Source: Nematostella vectensis
Taxonomy: Eukaryota; Cnidaria; Anthozoa; Actiniaria; Edwardsiidae
Direction of reading: 5' to 3'
Assembly: GCF_932526225.1 (NCBI RefSeq)
Contig: NC_064037.1
Span: 11,204,203 to 11,268,202 of the forward strand
Length of the DNA: 64,000 nucleotides
Below are positions 24,128 through 35,180 of this stretch, piece by piece. Position 1 is the stretch's first letter, and each line of letters opens with the position of its first letter. The notes beneath the pieces are model-generated. The model saw nothing but the letters and a program-made list of their open reading frames with translations. It did no database searches and was not told the DNA's origin. The position numbers and the translations under genes were made by a program.

Positions 24128-25533
24128 ACACTATATAGGCGAACAAGTCAAACGCGCAAAACCCGGTTTCCCTAGGCCTCTGACCCTCGCGCAAAAGCTG
24201 CTGTACGCCGTGCCCGCGACCCCCGTGGAGAGCACGGCTTCAGACATCGCCCCACTACTCACGCAGCTAGAGATACACGTGGCTGAGGACAAATCATTCA
24301 CGAATAGGGTCCGAGACATATTCAAAGAGACAGTAGTCACGCACAAGTCCGCCAAGGACTCTCGCCGGTGGCTATCGGGGCCTTCCTATGGGTACTGGCC
24401 ACAGCAACTCAACTTTGCGGTCTGGTGCGCAACCGCTGGATGCGGGGTGTCCCTAGTCGACCCCGCTTTCGCCACGCTCCCCTCTGTCATCAGGGGATTT
24501 CTAAGGTTTCACGTCTACTTTACCACCCGGAGGATACTCTACGAGCTCGGCGCCCCCCTGCCTGGCGACAGCCCGTTCACGCAAAAAGGTAACCCCTACA
24601 AGAAGGCCGCTTTCGAGCGTCTATGTATAGAGTTCGGTTTGCCGCGTAAGCCGGACTTCCGATGGAAAGGCGGGCGGAACCACGGGCTAGGCGATGTGTT
24701 TGTGTTCTACCCGGGGGAGGGGTATCGCAACGTGCACGTGATCCGTGGCTACGACACGGCGGCGGACGAGTACCCGAGCCACCTCAATCTGTTTAGCGAC
24801 GTACAATAGTGGGAAGCAGGTGGGTTACATACGCAACGACGACCACGGGGGCGTGCAATATAGCTGGTTTGCGCCTCCCAAAGGTGAGGGGCTGACAAAA
24901 GCAGGGCTAGAAAGACTCGATCGCTCGGTCGAGGCGTTCGTCTACACAGTGCTTGGCCCGCAGGTAAACGTCCGTTCCTCTATCGCGGGGGCCGGTGGGC
25001 CGGCCATGGAGGCGCAGGCGGAGTTCACGAAGCTGCTTGAAGACGCGATCATAGAAAACGACATCGCTCAAAGCGTGCAAAGGTACCAGTTAGCCGTGCA
25101 GGAGGCCAAGGTGAGACTGAGCCTTGCGGTCGCACCAGGAGTGTGGCTGATGCCGAGCGATCTGGTGATAAACACGCAAAGCGTCGTGGGCTACAACAAT
25201 AAGCTGCAGAAAGCCACAGACTCCATGACGCTCGGCGCAAACGCGATCAACACCGAGACAAAGCCAATCGGTGCTCACAACATGGCCGGTGGGCATCCTA
25301 GGGTGCAACACGTGACTGATCCAGGGATCGACCGCGTGCCGTCCCGGCGGCGAAGCAAGGCTTCCGCCCCTGCGAAGGTGCACGCAGAGGGCGCGGCCCC
25401 TGCCCCCTCTCCACGTACGCACGCTGCGCCTGGCATGACTGCCGCCGGACCGGGCGAAAAAAGTGACCACACCGCCCTCAAGGCGGGGTTGTCGGCACTC
25501 GCGGTGGCCGCGGCGTATTACTTGTTCCGATGA
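24048..25533 (+). pseudogene. Polinton-associated conserved protein, broken by a frameshift near 24808
   Basis: The first frame (24048-24809) contains WPQQLNFAVWCATAGCGVS, VIRGFLRFHVYFTTRRILYE and FRWKGGRNHGLGDVFVF. The second frame, from about 24810, continues with QYSWFAPPKGEGLTKAGL, EAFVYTVLGPQVNVRSSI, and VAPGVWLMPSDLVINT. The tail is Pro/Ala-rich, with a C-terminal hydrophobic anchor (LSALAVAAAYYLF) ending at 25533. The two halves look like one protein of about 490 aa interrupted by a single indel. I believe this family is widespread in cnidarian Polintons (from memory, unchecked); no enzymatic motif is apparent. Virion structural or membrane-associated roles are guesses. It converges with the next gene, overlapping it by about 16 bp. 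Confidence 0.65.
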
Positions 25534-26462
25534 CTGCTTTGCATTCGACGAACCAAGAACGCGGCTACGGCTAGAATGAGCAGCCTTAAACACGAAGTTC
25601 GCGATGCTGCCTACTAGCCCGGGGAGAAGCTCGCCTAGCTTTTTCCCGATGGCCTTAAGCCCGTTACCGACCCCTCTGGCCACGGAGGAGAGCGACTTGC
25701 CGAGCGACGTCACAATGGCCGCAATCGTCGTCGCTACGGCCAACCCGATGGCGGTGACGGTAAAGCCGTACTCTTTGAAGATGGCTTTGATGCGCTCTCT
25801 TAGCGGCTTTTGGTTCTCGAGCTCTCGGTTTTCGCGTTCTAGTTCGTCAATCTCGGACAGCCTCTCCTCGTTGCGCTCACGGGCCTCTTGGCGGCTACTC
25901 TCTGACGTGTTAGGGTCGTCGATGGTCTCCCTGTCTGTGGCTACCACCCCTTGCAGCTCTTGGACCCGTTCTGTGTTCTCCTGGAGGACCGCGTCTATCT
26001 CTGCCACGGACCCCATCGCCAGCTTGAAGCCTCTCAGCTTTGCAACGTCCTGTCGGACGCCCCCGTCCTCGTTGAGCAGCTGTCTTGGTTTAGACCAACC
26101 TCCTTTGTCGAGGTTGCGAACCTGTATTAGCGTCTTTCCCCTCCGGTCTGACTGGAACCGCATCAGATTCTCGTTAAGGTCTGGGTATTCCTCCCTGAGG
26201 AACTGGAGACCGAGTCTTGTCGCTGCACCCTCTGTGATGAACGAGGTTTCAGCGCTTGCCGTTCCGGCGGTTTGCGTTGCGTTGCGCTTCGCGTAGCCAT
26301 GCTATGCGCAGCATGCGTACGCGACGACGTGCTCGTCATTGGGATCGACTCCCCATCGTCGGGGTCAAACGGGATAAGGGGCGTCGTCTCGTCGTCCCCC
26401 GCCCCGCGATCGGCGGACGCACCCGGCAAGGTATCGTCAATGTCAACGTCAACATCACCCAT
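25518..26462 (-). pseudogene. Polinton-associated coiled-coil/membrane protein, broken twice
   Basis: The N terminus at 26462 is acidic (MGDVDVDIDDTLPG). The reading frame then changes near 26250-26290, where a short GC-rich palindromic motif lies. The middle frame carries a coiled coil (ERNEERLSEIDELERENREL) and then a long hydrophobic region (YGFTVTAIGLAVATTIAAIV and VGNGLKAIGKKLGELLPGLV). Near 25590 the frame changes again, apparently with a small deletion, and the last hydrophobic segment (LLILAVAAFLVRRM) ends at TAA 25518-25520. A domain order of acidic head, coiled coil and membrane segments suggests a membrane or virion protein. Function unknown. Confidence 0.6.
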
Positions 26463-26493
26463 GATGCGTGCGCATAACTCGTGCTATGCTATA

Positions 26494-26563
26494 TTAGACA
26501 TGTCTAACAGTCCGCACCATAGCCACGCGGCTTCGTACTTTACGTATATATAGTATATATACG
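26494..26563. promoter_or_regulatory. Divergent Polinton promoter with two palindromes
   Basis: This lies between the minus gene starting at 26462 and the plus gene starting at 26571. It contains the perfect 14-bp palindrome TTAGACATGTCTAA (26494-26507). It also has a 21-bp near-perfect palindrome centred on a TATA-rich core (26543-26563, CGTATATATA-G-TATATATACG), eight bases before the ATG at 26571. The symmetric TATA-like element suits transcription in both directions. Confidence 0.55.
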
Positions 26564-26570
26564 ACACGTA

Positions 26571-27834
26571 ATGTCAGTCAGCGATAAACTTGACCCCCAA
26601 CGAACACCTAGAACTCCTCTGGGATTGAAAGCCGAGAGAACTGTTCACCGGGTCACTCTCAACACGTCGACGGCCTCCCCAGGCGAGACGCTATATGTGG
26701 CGGTCCCAAAGCTATCGAAAGGCGTCACGCTCGTGCCTGGCTCCTTGAGGGTCGGTCTCGATCTCTCCATCTCAGGCCATGCAAATAATACCGTCGTGAA
26801 CAACGTCGGCCGAAATCTCGTGAGCCGCCTGAAAATCACGTTTGCAGGAGAAACGCTCCAGGACACCAACCGCTACGACGTCTTCAAGACGTATGAGGAG
26901 CTTTACCTGTCCAAGGTCGAGAGAGAGACCGCCTGGAGCAGGGCATACAGTCAGAAAACATGCGCAAGCTTCGCTCCAAGGCTGGCGATAAAGCGACTAG
27001 TAACGCCAAGGAGAACGCTCTAAACGCCGCCCACGGGGCGAAGTACACCATCCCGCGAGACCATTCTCTGCTGACGGACCACGGCGTGCTGTACCCAAGA
27101 GCGCTCTCCGAGGCGCTGCTCTTCGAGATCACGTTCGCAACGGTTGACCAGGTAGTAATCGGAAGCGATGCTACCAAATTATCCTATGGCATCAAAAATC
27201 TAGAGCTGGAGTACGAAAGCCTGAGGGACGACAACCTCGCCCGGTCTGCAGCCGCCGCCTACCAAAGCGGCACAACGTTCTTCTACGAGCAAGTGAACCT
27301 CCACAAGACCTTCCATATTAGCAAAGGGACGGACAGCATAATCAACGAGAGTGTCAACCTGCCGCGAAGGTCTATGAGTGGTCTGTTGCTCCTCTTTGTG
27401 AAGCCATACACGGCAGGGGCTCGCGACTCTGAGAAGTTCGTGTACCCCGACATCAAGAGCGTTCGCGTTACAATCGACGGCATGCCAAACAAGGTCTTCA
27501 GCCAGGGGCTGCGCCCCACTGATTTCTGGAGGGAGGCGAAATGGCGGTTCGTCCGCCCCTCCCCAGGGGGGCACAGCGGAGCGCCCGCCGCCCCGGCAAC
27601 GGCCCCGAGTCGTTCTATGGCGATGACAAGTTTGCTCTGTGGATCGACCTTCGAACGACGGACTACAGTGCTATCCATGGGGGTGGTCTCCGATTGGTCA
27701 ATACCCGCGACGGTGTGCACCTCGAGATAAGACGCACGGCGAGCGGCACGGGTACCGTAAACTGTCACGTGTTTGTGGTGGCCGACGCCCAAATGAACCT
27801 TATGAACGGACAGCTAGAGTCCATACAATACTGA
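26571..27834 (+). pseudogene. Candidate Polinton jelly-roll capsid protein, broken by two frameshifts
   Basis: Three successive frames: 26571 to about 26925, about 26925 to 27550, and about 27550 to 27834, together about 420 codons. Beta-rich segments with a capsid-like feel: TLYVAVPKLSKGVTLVPGSL, NLVSRLKITFAGETL and DVFKTYEELYLSK in frame 1; LSEALLFEITFATVDQVVIG, NLELEYESLRDDN and NLPRRSMSGLLLLF in frame 2; FALWIDLRTTDY, CHVFVVADAQMN and the terminal LESIQY in frame 3. Length, position just before the packaging ATPase, and strand order fit a Polinton capsid gene. The jelly-roll assignment is inference from recall and pattern, not a structure search. Confidence 0.5.
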
Positions 27835-27861
27835 GCACAGACAGTTTCTTCGCGAAGCGGT

Positions 27862-28463
27862 ATGGCCCCGAAAAACATCCCATTTAACGCTCTCATAGTG
27901 GGCCCGACGTCATGCGGGAAGACCCAATTAGTAGTGGACCGGCTGCGCGGCCCTTTCCGGGGCAAGTTCGACTATATCGTACTCATGTGCCCTACCTTTG
28001 TCTACAACAAAACATACGACGGCTTCGGCGAGGGCGACGATCGTCTGTTTGTCATCGCACCTGAGGCGGGTCAGATCGACATACTGCTGAGGTTTGTCTC
28101 CGCTCTCTTCGAAGGCACTAATACGCTAATCATACTCGACGACTGTGCGTCCTCGAAAGACGTAAAAAGGCGCTCTGACCAGCTCGTCAGCTTGGCGTTC
28201 AGCGCGCGCCACGTGGGTATTAGCCTGTGGGTGATCACGCAGCAGCTCACCAGCATCACGAAGCCGTTCCGTGAGAACACCCTGCCTTGGTGGTCTTCTA
28301 TACCCCGAGCAAGGCGGACATGAAAGCTATCCTGCATGACTACGGCGCGGAGCTCTCAAAAGAGAAGATGAAAGAGTACATGAAGGCCCTCAAGACGAAA
28401 AAGTTCTCGAAGTTAGAGTTTTGCTTGCGTCAGCCTTATACCATCGCCCTAGTTGAACGGTAA
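27862..28463 (+). pseudogene. Polinton A32/FtsK-like genome-packaging ATPase, frameshifted near the C terminus
   Basis: P-loop NTPase with Walker A GPTSCGKT (residues 14-21) and Walker B NTLIILDD (residues 87-94), followed by RHVGISLWVITQQ, the usual sensor/arginine region of A32-like packaging ATPases. The first frame ends at 28323. The conserved continuation (YTPSKADMKAILHDYG and the Lys-rich FSKLEFCLRQPYTIALVER) is in another frame and ends at TAA 28461-28463, so one indel lies near 28285-28295. The ATPase is a hallmark of Polintons and related viruses, where it pumps DNA into capsids. It starts 27 bp after the capsid-candidate stop. Confidence 0.85.
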
Positions 28464-28517
28464 GCGCAGTAAACCACCGCCCTAGGGCATAACGCGTACG
28501 TACGTACATAATCACAC

Positions 28518-29742
28518 GTGTTGCACCGTAGCCACGGCATGATGAGCGACGAATGCTTTGAGAGTCTTCTTGAGGGGGGCGCCGCCAGCCTCCCGGCCGT
28601 CGAGTCGTTGGACTGCTCGACGCATCCTGCCGGAACGGCAACCGGAGGTGAGCAAACTGAGGTAGCAGACGCGAGGGAGAAACTCGCGATTCTCGTAGCC
28701 TCGGGGAAGTCGAGAGAAATGGTAGGCAAGGCCCTGACTCACGACGACGTCAAACGCATGAGCGCCGAGGAGGTGAGGAAGTACGAGAAGCGATACGAGC
28801 GATACGATAGACAGTGTGGTCGATCTTCACAATGACCTAGTGTCCGACTACATCATCAACAACGAGCTCCGCACATTGTGCGGAACCCTGTCTCTACGCT
28901 GCGGTCGTTTAATAGCTTTAGCCGTCGGGGCGTTACAAGTAGCGCGTCATGTGAACACCGCCGGAACGGCAAGCGCTGACGCGCGGTGTCAACACGAGGT
29001 AGCAGTCGCGGACTCACCGGTGGTTCGCCCCCCGATGGGGACGCACAGTGGCGAGTCTGCCATCCCAGAGTAGACGTTCATTTGAAAGCTTGCCACTTCT
29101 TCAGCAACCAAGTAGTTGACACCGCGTGTCAACACAAATGGAGGAACCTCAAGGAAGTACTAGTGCCCAGCATCTCGCGTAACCTGACAAACAAGCTGCT
29201 CATGAACCTGCACGTACGCCTTGGGCGTTGGCGGAGAGAATCACGAGCCCCGAACCACCCGCGACCCGACCTAAACACCCTGGACGAGTTGAAGCCGGAA
29301 GGCGCTTGGCAAAGTGGAACCGAATTAACAGAGCGAAGAAAGAGACACTTCGTGTCGTGCAACACGTTGAGTCGCCAGTCGCTAGCGAACCGCAGGGACG
29401 CGAGGGCTTGCGCGCCGAAGGCGTACACACACCAGTCCCGGAAAGCAACTCTGCCTGGTCGGCCAGCCGGTTATCGGGGTCGCTGGTCTTCTAGTGTCAT
29501 TGTTCGGCCTCTACACACGTAGGCGGGAGCTAGCTGCCGCGTTCACTCGCACACCAGCTGTTAACCAGCGAGCTACCGATCCGCATGCTACAGATCCGCA
29601 TGTAGCGGCCGACGACGTGACTCCGCCCGCAAGGCCGCCGCTGGCGGCCGCACAGCAGACCAAGGATCGACCGCTTGCCGTTCCGGCGACAGCGCTTCGC
29701 GCTCCCGGACAATGCAAATCTCGGCTGTTATCCATGGAGTAA
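28518..29742 (+). pseudogene. Degenerate Polinton gene(s) of unknown function
   Basis: Open segments in alternating frames. 28518-28835 starts around MMSDECFESLLEGG (28539/28542) and has a basic helix (SAEEVRKYEKRYERYDR). 28816-29073 has SDYIINNELRTLCGTLSLRC and GRLIALAVGALQVARHVN. 28986-29440 has NLKEVLVPSISRNLTNKLLM. About 29470-29742 begins with a hydrophobic segment (VIGVAGLLVSLFGLY) and ends in an Ala/Pro-rich tail. Whether this is one gene or two is unclear. Short GC-rich motifs shared with other parts of the element occur at 28628, 28959 and 29671, close to frame changes. Confidence 0.45.
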
Positions 29743-29795
29743 ACAGACATTTAGACACGGGGGCCCCACCCATATCCGCACGTCCGTGCACCGCA

Positions 29796-30020
29796 ATGTC
29801 GACGACGCAGCAGAGCAAGATTACAAAGACCATCACCGACGCCGCAGTCATAACCATCCTCGTCGCCGGTATCGGCTGGGTTGGGCGCAAGGTCTTACGC
29901 GAGGACTTCACCAAAGACCCCTCCGCGAACGCCATGAACTACGCAAAAATGACTGCCGCCGTTGCAGGTGCTGCCGCTTTGAAGGGTTACCTTGAGGACC
30001 AGAAGATCCTGCCCATGTAG
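29796..30020 (+). CDS. Small Polinton two-segment membrane protein
   Basis: 74 aa from the ATG at 29796 (MSTTQQSKITKTITD). An upstream in-frame ATG at 29712 adds a segment that does not look conserved. Two hydrophobic stretches (AAVITILVAGIGWVG and AKMTAAVAGAAALKGYL) flank a short charged loop. Function unknown; the size suits a virion membrane or holin-like role, which is only a guess. Confidence 0.5.
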   Translation: MSTTQQSKITKTITDAAVITILVAGIGWVGRKVLREDFTKDPSANAMNYAKMTAAVAGAAALKGYLEDQKILPM

Positions 30021-30157
30021 TAGTGTACTGTGGCACATGTATTAGACTCGTGTACGTTTCATGCGCATGCGCCGCCGAAGGCATACACACAGCACGTGAA
30101 GTGTACGCACGTGAAGTGTGCGAACGTGAAGTGTGCAAAGCACAAACACACTACTCG

Positions 30158-30568
30158 ATGGCCTCTATCGCGATTTTGGTTGGCGGCGCCGTCCTAAACG
30201 CGACTGCATTCGTTGGTGGCAACTACCTCGCAAAGTTCCTGTCGAACGATGAGAGCCCTGCCTTAGCTGAGAAGGAGAGGCACGACAAGGCCCTAGAGAA
30301 ATACCAACAAGACTATGGACGCTACCAACAACGGCGACAAAAAATCCTCGATTGGCAAGCTCAAAGTCGCGAGAGAGGGTCCCTCGCAAAGCAAAACTTC
30401 ACCGACACTGACTACGCGCTCAAACTCTACAACCAGACCCGGCCAGAACAATCTCTGGAGTCGATGCGGACTCCTGAGCTGTCCGACTACTACATCCCCA
30501 GCAAAACGCAGAAAAACGCCGGCGCCGGCGCTCTCGCAATCGGCTACGCAGCTAGCCTCTTGCTGTGA
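30158..30568 (+). CDS. Small Polinton protein with N-terminal membrane segment and charged helix
   Basis: 136 aa from the ATG at 30158 (MASIAILVGGAVLNATAFVG), chosen because the preceding codons repeat the motif ACGTGAAGTGTGC and look non-coding. Hydrophobic N terminus, then a Lys/Glu/Gln-rich amphipathic helix (EKERHDKALEKYQQDYGRYQ), a short tyrosine-rich region (SDYYIPSK), and a C-terminal hydrophobic anchor (ALAIGYAASLLL). Function unknown. Confidence 0.5.
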   Translation: MASIAILVGGAVLNATAFVGGNYLAKFLSNDESPALAEKERHDKALEKYQQDYGRYQQRRQKILDWQAQSRERGSLAKQNFTDTDYALKLYNQTRPEQSLESMRTPELSDYYIPSKTQKNAGAGALAIGYAASLLL

Positions 30569-30632
30569 TGTAGCTGCCGTTCCAGCGCTGCGTCTAGGCG
30601 GCCTTTTTCCATGCTTCGCGTATACGTATAAG

Positions 30633-31605
30633 ATGATTGCAGACCGAGCGCTTCGCGCAGCAGTGCGTATGCACGCCCGAGCAGACGGCATCCGCCTGTT
30701 GGAGACTGATACACCTGTTGCAATGTATCGCGATACGCACGTAATGGCGGCGAAGCGCATGTCCGACGAAGAACTCGATGCGTTCCTTCGTCCTATATAC
30801 TACGCCAGAGGCGGCTTCCAGGGAGTGACCGCTCTGCATACCAAACTTCCCAAGGGCTCAGCCTCCATAGATCGAGTGCGCAAGTGGGTAGGCTCGCAGC
30901 CCGTCGGGGGCTACACACAGACACCCCCTCCTCCGACTACCTACGCCCACTTCTCGGAGCAGATACCAAACCGTATCCACCAGTCGGACCTGCTATTCTC
31001 GCCAACCGACCGCGGGTACAAGTATGCCCTGACTGTCGTTGACGTTGCTTCACGATATAAAGCCGCCCGCCCACTGAGGACTAAGAGCGTGGCCGTCGTC
31101 TCCCGCGAACTCGCTGGCATCTATGGTTGATGACGGCACGGAGTTCAAGGGTGCTACCACAAAGCTCCTAACAGACCACGGGTTGGAGGTCCGACGGGCT
31201 GAGCCAGGGCACCACAAGAGCCAAGCTTTCGCCGAGTCTTTCCATCGCTGGCTGGCACAGAGCCTATTTCGTGCGCAGTACTCGAAGGAGCTTGCATCCG
31301 GCGAGACAAACCGCGAGTGGGTTACTGCTTTGCCAATTGTCATCCCGGACATGAACGCAACGAAGACTCGCATGACTGGCTTTGCGCCTAAAGACGCCAT
31401 AAAGCTGAGGCGCGTGCCTCTCAAAGCCGAAAAGCCCCCCTTAGAGGTAGGAACGGAGGTGTACATCGCCGTAAACGAGGAAGACCTTCAGGACAAGGGC
31501 CGACGGCGAGCGACGGACCCGTGGTGGACAAGCAAGGCATACCCAATACTAAAGAGGGTCATGGAGCCCGGACAGCCAGTGTTGTATTACACGGCGTACT
31601 CTTAG
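30633..31605 (+). pseudogene. Polinton RVE-family (retroviral-like) integrase, split by a frameshift near 31120
   Basis: The catalytic core is spread over two frames. Frame 1 (30633-31130) has the first Asp in HQSDLLF (residue 119) followed by YKYALTVVDVASRYKAARPL. Frame 2 (31123-31605) has the second Asp in MVDDGTEFKG and the Glu in SQAFAESFHRW, about 34 residues later, the DDE spacing of the rve superfamily. A C-terminal basic domain follows (EVGTEVYIAVNEEDL, YPILKRVMEPGQPVLY). The enzyme would process and join the element's ends during insertion. The split leaves this copy without one complete catalytic domain. Its stop overlaps that of the convergent helicase gene. Confidence 0.88.
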
Positions 31606-34600
31606 CACGGCTTCACGCGTTCGCAGTTCTGGTCGGCGAGCCGCACGCGGGAGATGCCGGTGTATACAGCATTCGTGATCCAGCCCTCTAAGCTGTGGTC
31701 TATGATAAACAGACGTCTTGGAGTCTGGATAGTCTTGCCCTGCACCCGGTGGACTGTCCCCCAGCCCGCGTATTTCCACTCGAGGGGAAGCCCGTTAAGG
31801 ACCGCGCCGAGAGGAACCTCGACTACCGTGCCTTTGTACGCGTCGACCTTCTCACCCCTTTTGCCTGGCACGGGCACCGGCCGCCCTTGCTTGCGATAAC
31901 GGTGCGCGAAGCTAGGATCGGGGTCAAAGCGGATGGTTGCTGGCAATCGGGGGTAGTTTTTCCTGTGGTGCTCTACCAATCGCTGCTGAACAAGGGCCCC
32001 CATCTTGTTGGTCGAGCACACCCACATATCGCTTGGGTGGGCCTGCTCGATCGCCGCGTCGAACGCCACCGCATCCCACTCCTCTCGAAACACCTCAAGC
32101 TGTTGGGAATCTGGCTGACACCAAATCCGGCCCTTTATGTCGTGGAGCCTGGAGGAGGGCGAGGCGGAGCCGCAGTCGCATGTACTGTACGGCTTTCCGC
32201 AGTCTTCACACAGGCAGCGGTAGTCGGACTCGAACCAGCGGATGTTCCCTTGTGCCCACTCCTTGAGCATATCGTGAGGCCCCTCTTTATCTCCCCAGGG
32301 CAGGACCTGCCCATAGTCGCCACAACACACTACCTGACACGGCCGCGTGGCGAGATACCCTAGGATAGCGCGTAGCACTTTAGTCTGTACCTTACAGCAC
32401 TCGTCAATGATGATTACTTCTGCGAGACGGTCGAGTTTGTGCCCCAGCTCGGAAGGTCTCCACTCCTTTATCGGCTTCTCCGCTGGTATGCAGAGGTAGT
32501 GGTGGTAGGTTTGAGCCTTCACCGCGAGGCGCGGGTTGTTGTGATGGTCGTGGGCGAGGTCGTTCTCGGGGGTGAGCACCACAACGTTGCGGCCGCGGAA
32601 CATGCTCACCGCCCACTCGGTCTTCCCCGATCCTTCTTGGCCGGCTAGATACATCTTTGCAGAGGTTGCGGCCACTAGATCGCACGGCAGACTCGGCGCA
32701 GTGCTTGGCTCCCTAGCCAAGCACCCCGACCTCTGCGGACCCCAAGCCGCTTCGGGTCTCCACTCGTACCCAGGCTTCTTGTGGCGCCACTCTCCATACC
32801 TCGGATTTCGCTCCACGAGCTTTACACCACTGGGCACCGCCTTTGCGTATATGGCATCTGTGCACACTCGGAGGACGTCTTCGCGAGGGATCCGCCTCAA
32901 CATGCGTCACAACGCTATGTTTGTGTACGCCAAGACGAAGGCCCTGATATGGTACCATTGTGAGCGCCGGACTCCGTCTTTGTATTGGATCAGATGAGCC
33001 CCGTCGGCATGCTCGAAGTTAAGTAAGTGGTCGGTGCCCGCAAGGAGGTTTGTCAGATACGCGGCTTCTTCACGGCCGCGGACTACGATCGAGGACTCGT
33101 CGCCATGGCGAGCGCACTTGCCTACGAAAGGGAGAGCGAGATCTCGACCCTCAGGGTACTGCGAGTCTTCGCCGCCGGGGAGGAACGCGATGGAGTGGGG
33201 GAACTTGATGGAGTCCTTTTTTTTCGACGCTATACAACACCTCCCTCGCCGCGGCCATGATTGGGTCACCCGAGTCTAACAGTTACTTGAGCTCTGGCGT
33301 GGTGATCCAGCCCTCGTTTTGTTCCAAGTGCTGCCCTACCCTCCCGGAAGTGTAGGGGTGGCAGGCCTCAGAGAACCCCCACTCGGTCAGCTGAATGGCC
33401 CCGTTCAGTTGAAGAACCTCGCTCAATGGCCGTCCCACAACATCCGCGATACGATACACGTTCGTAGGGAAGCCGTATTTCCGTACCAAATCAATGGCGT
33501 CCGAGGCGCCGCCGAAGATACTGTCCTCGCATCCTAGGTATGCCGCACGCATGTCGATGTGCGCATGAGGCTTCGCCCCTAAGTTTTCCTTGCTATTCCA
33601 CACTTTGGACTCAACCTGCGCCGCTCGCCAGACGTCCCTGTATTTAAGAGGCGTTGGCCTGATGTTCTCTCTTTGGGTCCACTTCTTGAAGCGATACCCT
33701 ACTGCACCGCCCATCGAGTGCGTAGCTTCGGTGTACTCTTGGTAGGCTGGGTGGTCATCAGGGATCCACTGAGGATCATATCCAGTTTCGTCTGTAAACG
33801 CCCTGTCGATAGCCCATCCGTCTTGTCCCGATCGGTACAGTTTGCCTTCGTGCGTGACTATGACACGCCCACACAGCCAGATCCTCGTGCTTCTGGGGAT
33901 CGCCCTGTTTACAAAGCGAATGAGCACCTCTCGCACTTTTGCCTCGCGCGTTTTTGTGGCGGCACTGGTAGCGCGAGGCGCTGCCTTCTCCTGACATAAC
34001 GAACGAAGCTCCCTCTCAGCCTCGAAGTCTAGGCCGTGGACGCTCGCGATCGCAGGTGGTTCAGTCGGAAGCTCCGCCCAGGCGTGGTTGTGGCAAGGGA
34101 TGCGGATTTGTGTGTACCCCCTCTTGTACTTCCCCGAGTCCCACATAAAGTTACCCAGGGCGTCCACGGCTACCAGCTTTATCTCGTGCTTCTTTTCCAT
34201 CTCGAAGAGGTCTTCTTTGGTGCATCCCGTAGTGGCCAGCTTCTTGTCATATCGCTCGAGGATCTTGCCTCGTGTCTTGGTTAGACCAAGGGAGCGCGAG
34301 GTGCCGCGATCCCTCAAGAAGTCGGCAACATAGCTCACAACACAGTTAGCGAAGGCGTCACTCCCCTCTCGCACAAACATTGGCCCAGGCTCCCCATTTT
34401 GCTCAGGTAAAGGGCGAAGCTCGTATCTCACGTAGACGAGGTACTCTCGTCCTTTCTCCCAAATACCCGCATCGATGCCTTCCAGGGCGCCGACTGCGAT
34501 TTGGTCCCCTCTTTTGACTAACGACCCACCAATCTTGTGCTCCGAGCGCCCTTCCTCCTCCGTGATTGGCGCCAATGGCTCTGCGGGGGCCTTACCAACG

Positions 34601-35124
34601 ACCGTGAAGAGTCCGTAACGCCGGTCGGGGTCTACCATCTCGAGCACCAACGGCAGCACTGCGTTTGCCCGCAGAGACTCTCGCTCGTGCGAAACCCACC
34701 ACACCGAGCCGTCGTCATTAATATCAGGCCCCCACATAACCGGCTTTAGAGCAATGACACCTGCTCCACCAAGATCTCGTATCTCCTGGTAAACACCGGC
34801 GCTTATGTCTTGGCCCCGTAGAGTGGCATCCACGCTTGGGAACCGAAGATGGGCGCCCCCGACGAAGAGAGAATAGTACTTCTCGGGGTCTAAGCTCTCT
34901 GGGCCCTCTTGCCACCGTCCTGGCAGCAGAGGGTCGAACTCGCGCCAGACTTCCTTTGTCCACACCTTCGCCGGTACGAGCGGCTTAAGCAGCCTGTGTT
35001 TGACATCGTCGGGGATGTCCTCGTCCAGGATGTTCTGGACCAGCCCTGCCAATACGGCGGGCGCCTCTTTGTCACGCATGCTATCGAGAACCTCCTCTAT
35101 GTAAGCGTCCATGTTTGGGCACAC
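31602..35124 (-). pseudogene. Polinton replication gene: divergent polymerase-like region plus C-terminal SF1 helicase, broken in three places
   Basis: The upstream part (33283-35124, 613 codons from MCPNMDAYIEEVL) ends with a palm-like region holding HIDMRAAYL near residue 515 (polymerase motif A-like Dxx(A/S)xY). The downstream part starts near motif-C-like VLRVCTDAIYAK, then an SF1 helicase: Walker A GQEGSGKT, Walker B VIIIDECCK, motif III GDYGQVLPW, a CxCxxC..CxC cluster (CLCEDCGKPYSTCDCG), and the late motifs VHRVQGKTI and AVYTGISRVRL. Breaks: TAA at 33283-33285, a frameshift in an A8 run at 33217-33225, and TGA at 32907-32909; the frame after the shift is otherwise continuous to 31602. 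Both domains on one reading path imply one original protein of about 1,170 aa. A canonical pPolB (SLYPS, DTDS) is not visible. Confidence 0.65.
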
Positions 35125-35180
35125 CTTGTGCCACCCAGTCTCTAACTGAGCGTTTTGGTATGCCCTGTGCCACCCAGTCT

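Noticed and set aside
23502-26553. Open frames antisense to the Polinton genes, such as a 230-codon Ser-rich plus-strand frame at 25604
   Set aside because: Shadows of the minus-strand coiled-coil gene in GC-rich DNA; composition is serine/arginine noise.
31695-32997. Plus-strand open frames up to 222 codons opposite the helicase
   Set aside because: Shadow frames; the minus-strand helicase motifs explain the lack of stops.
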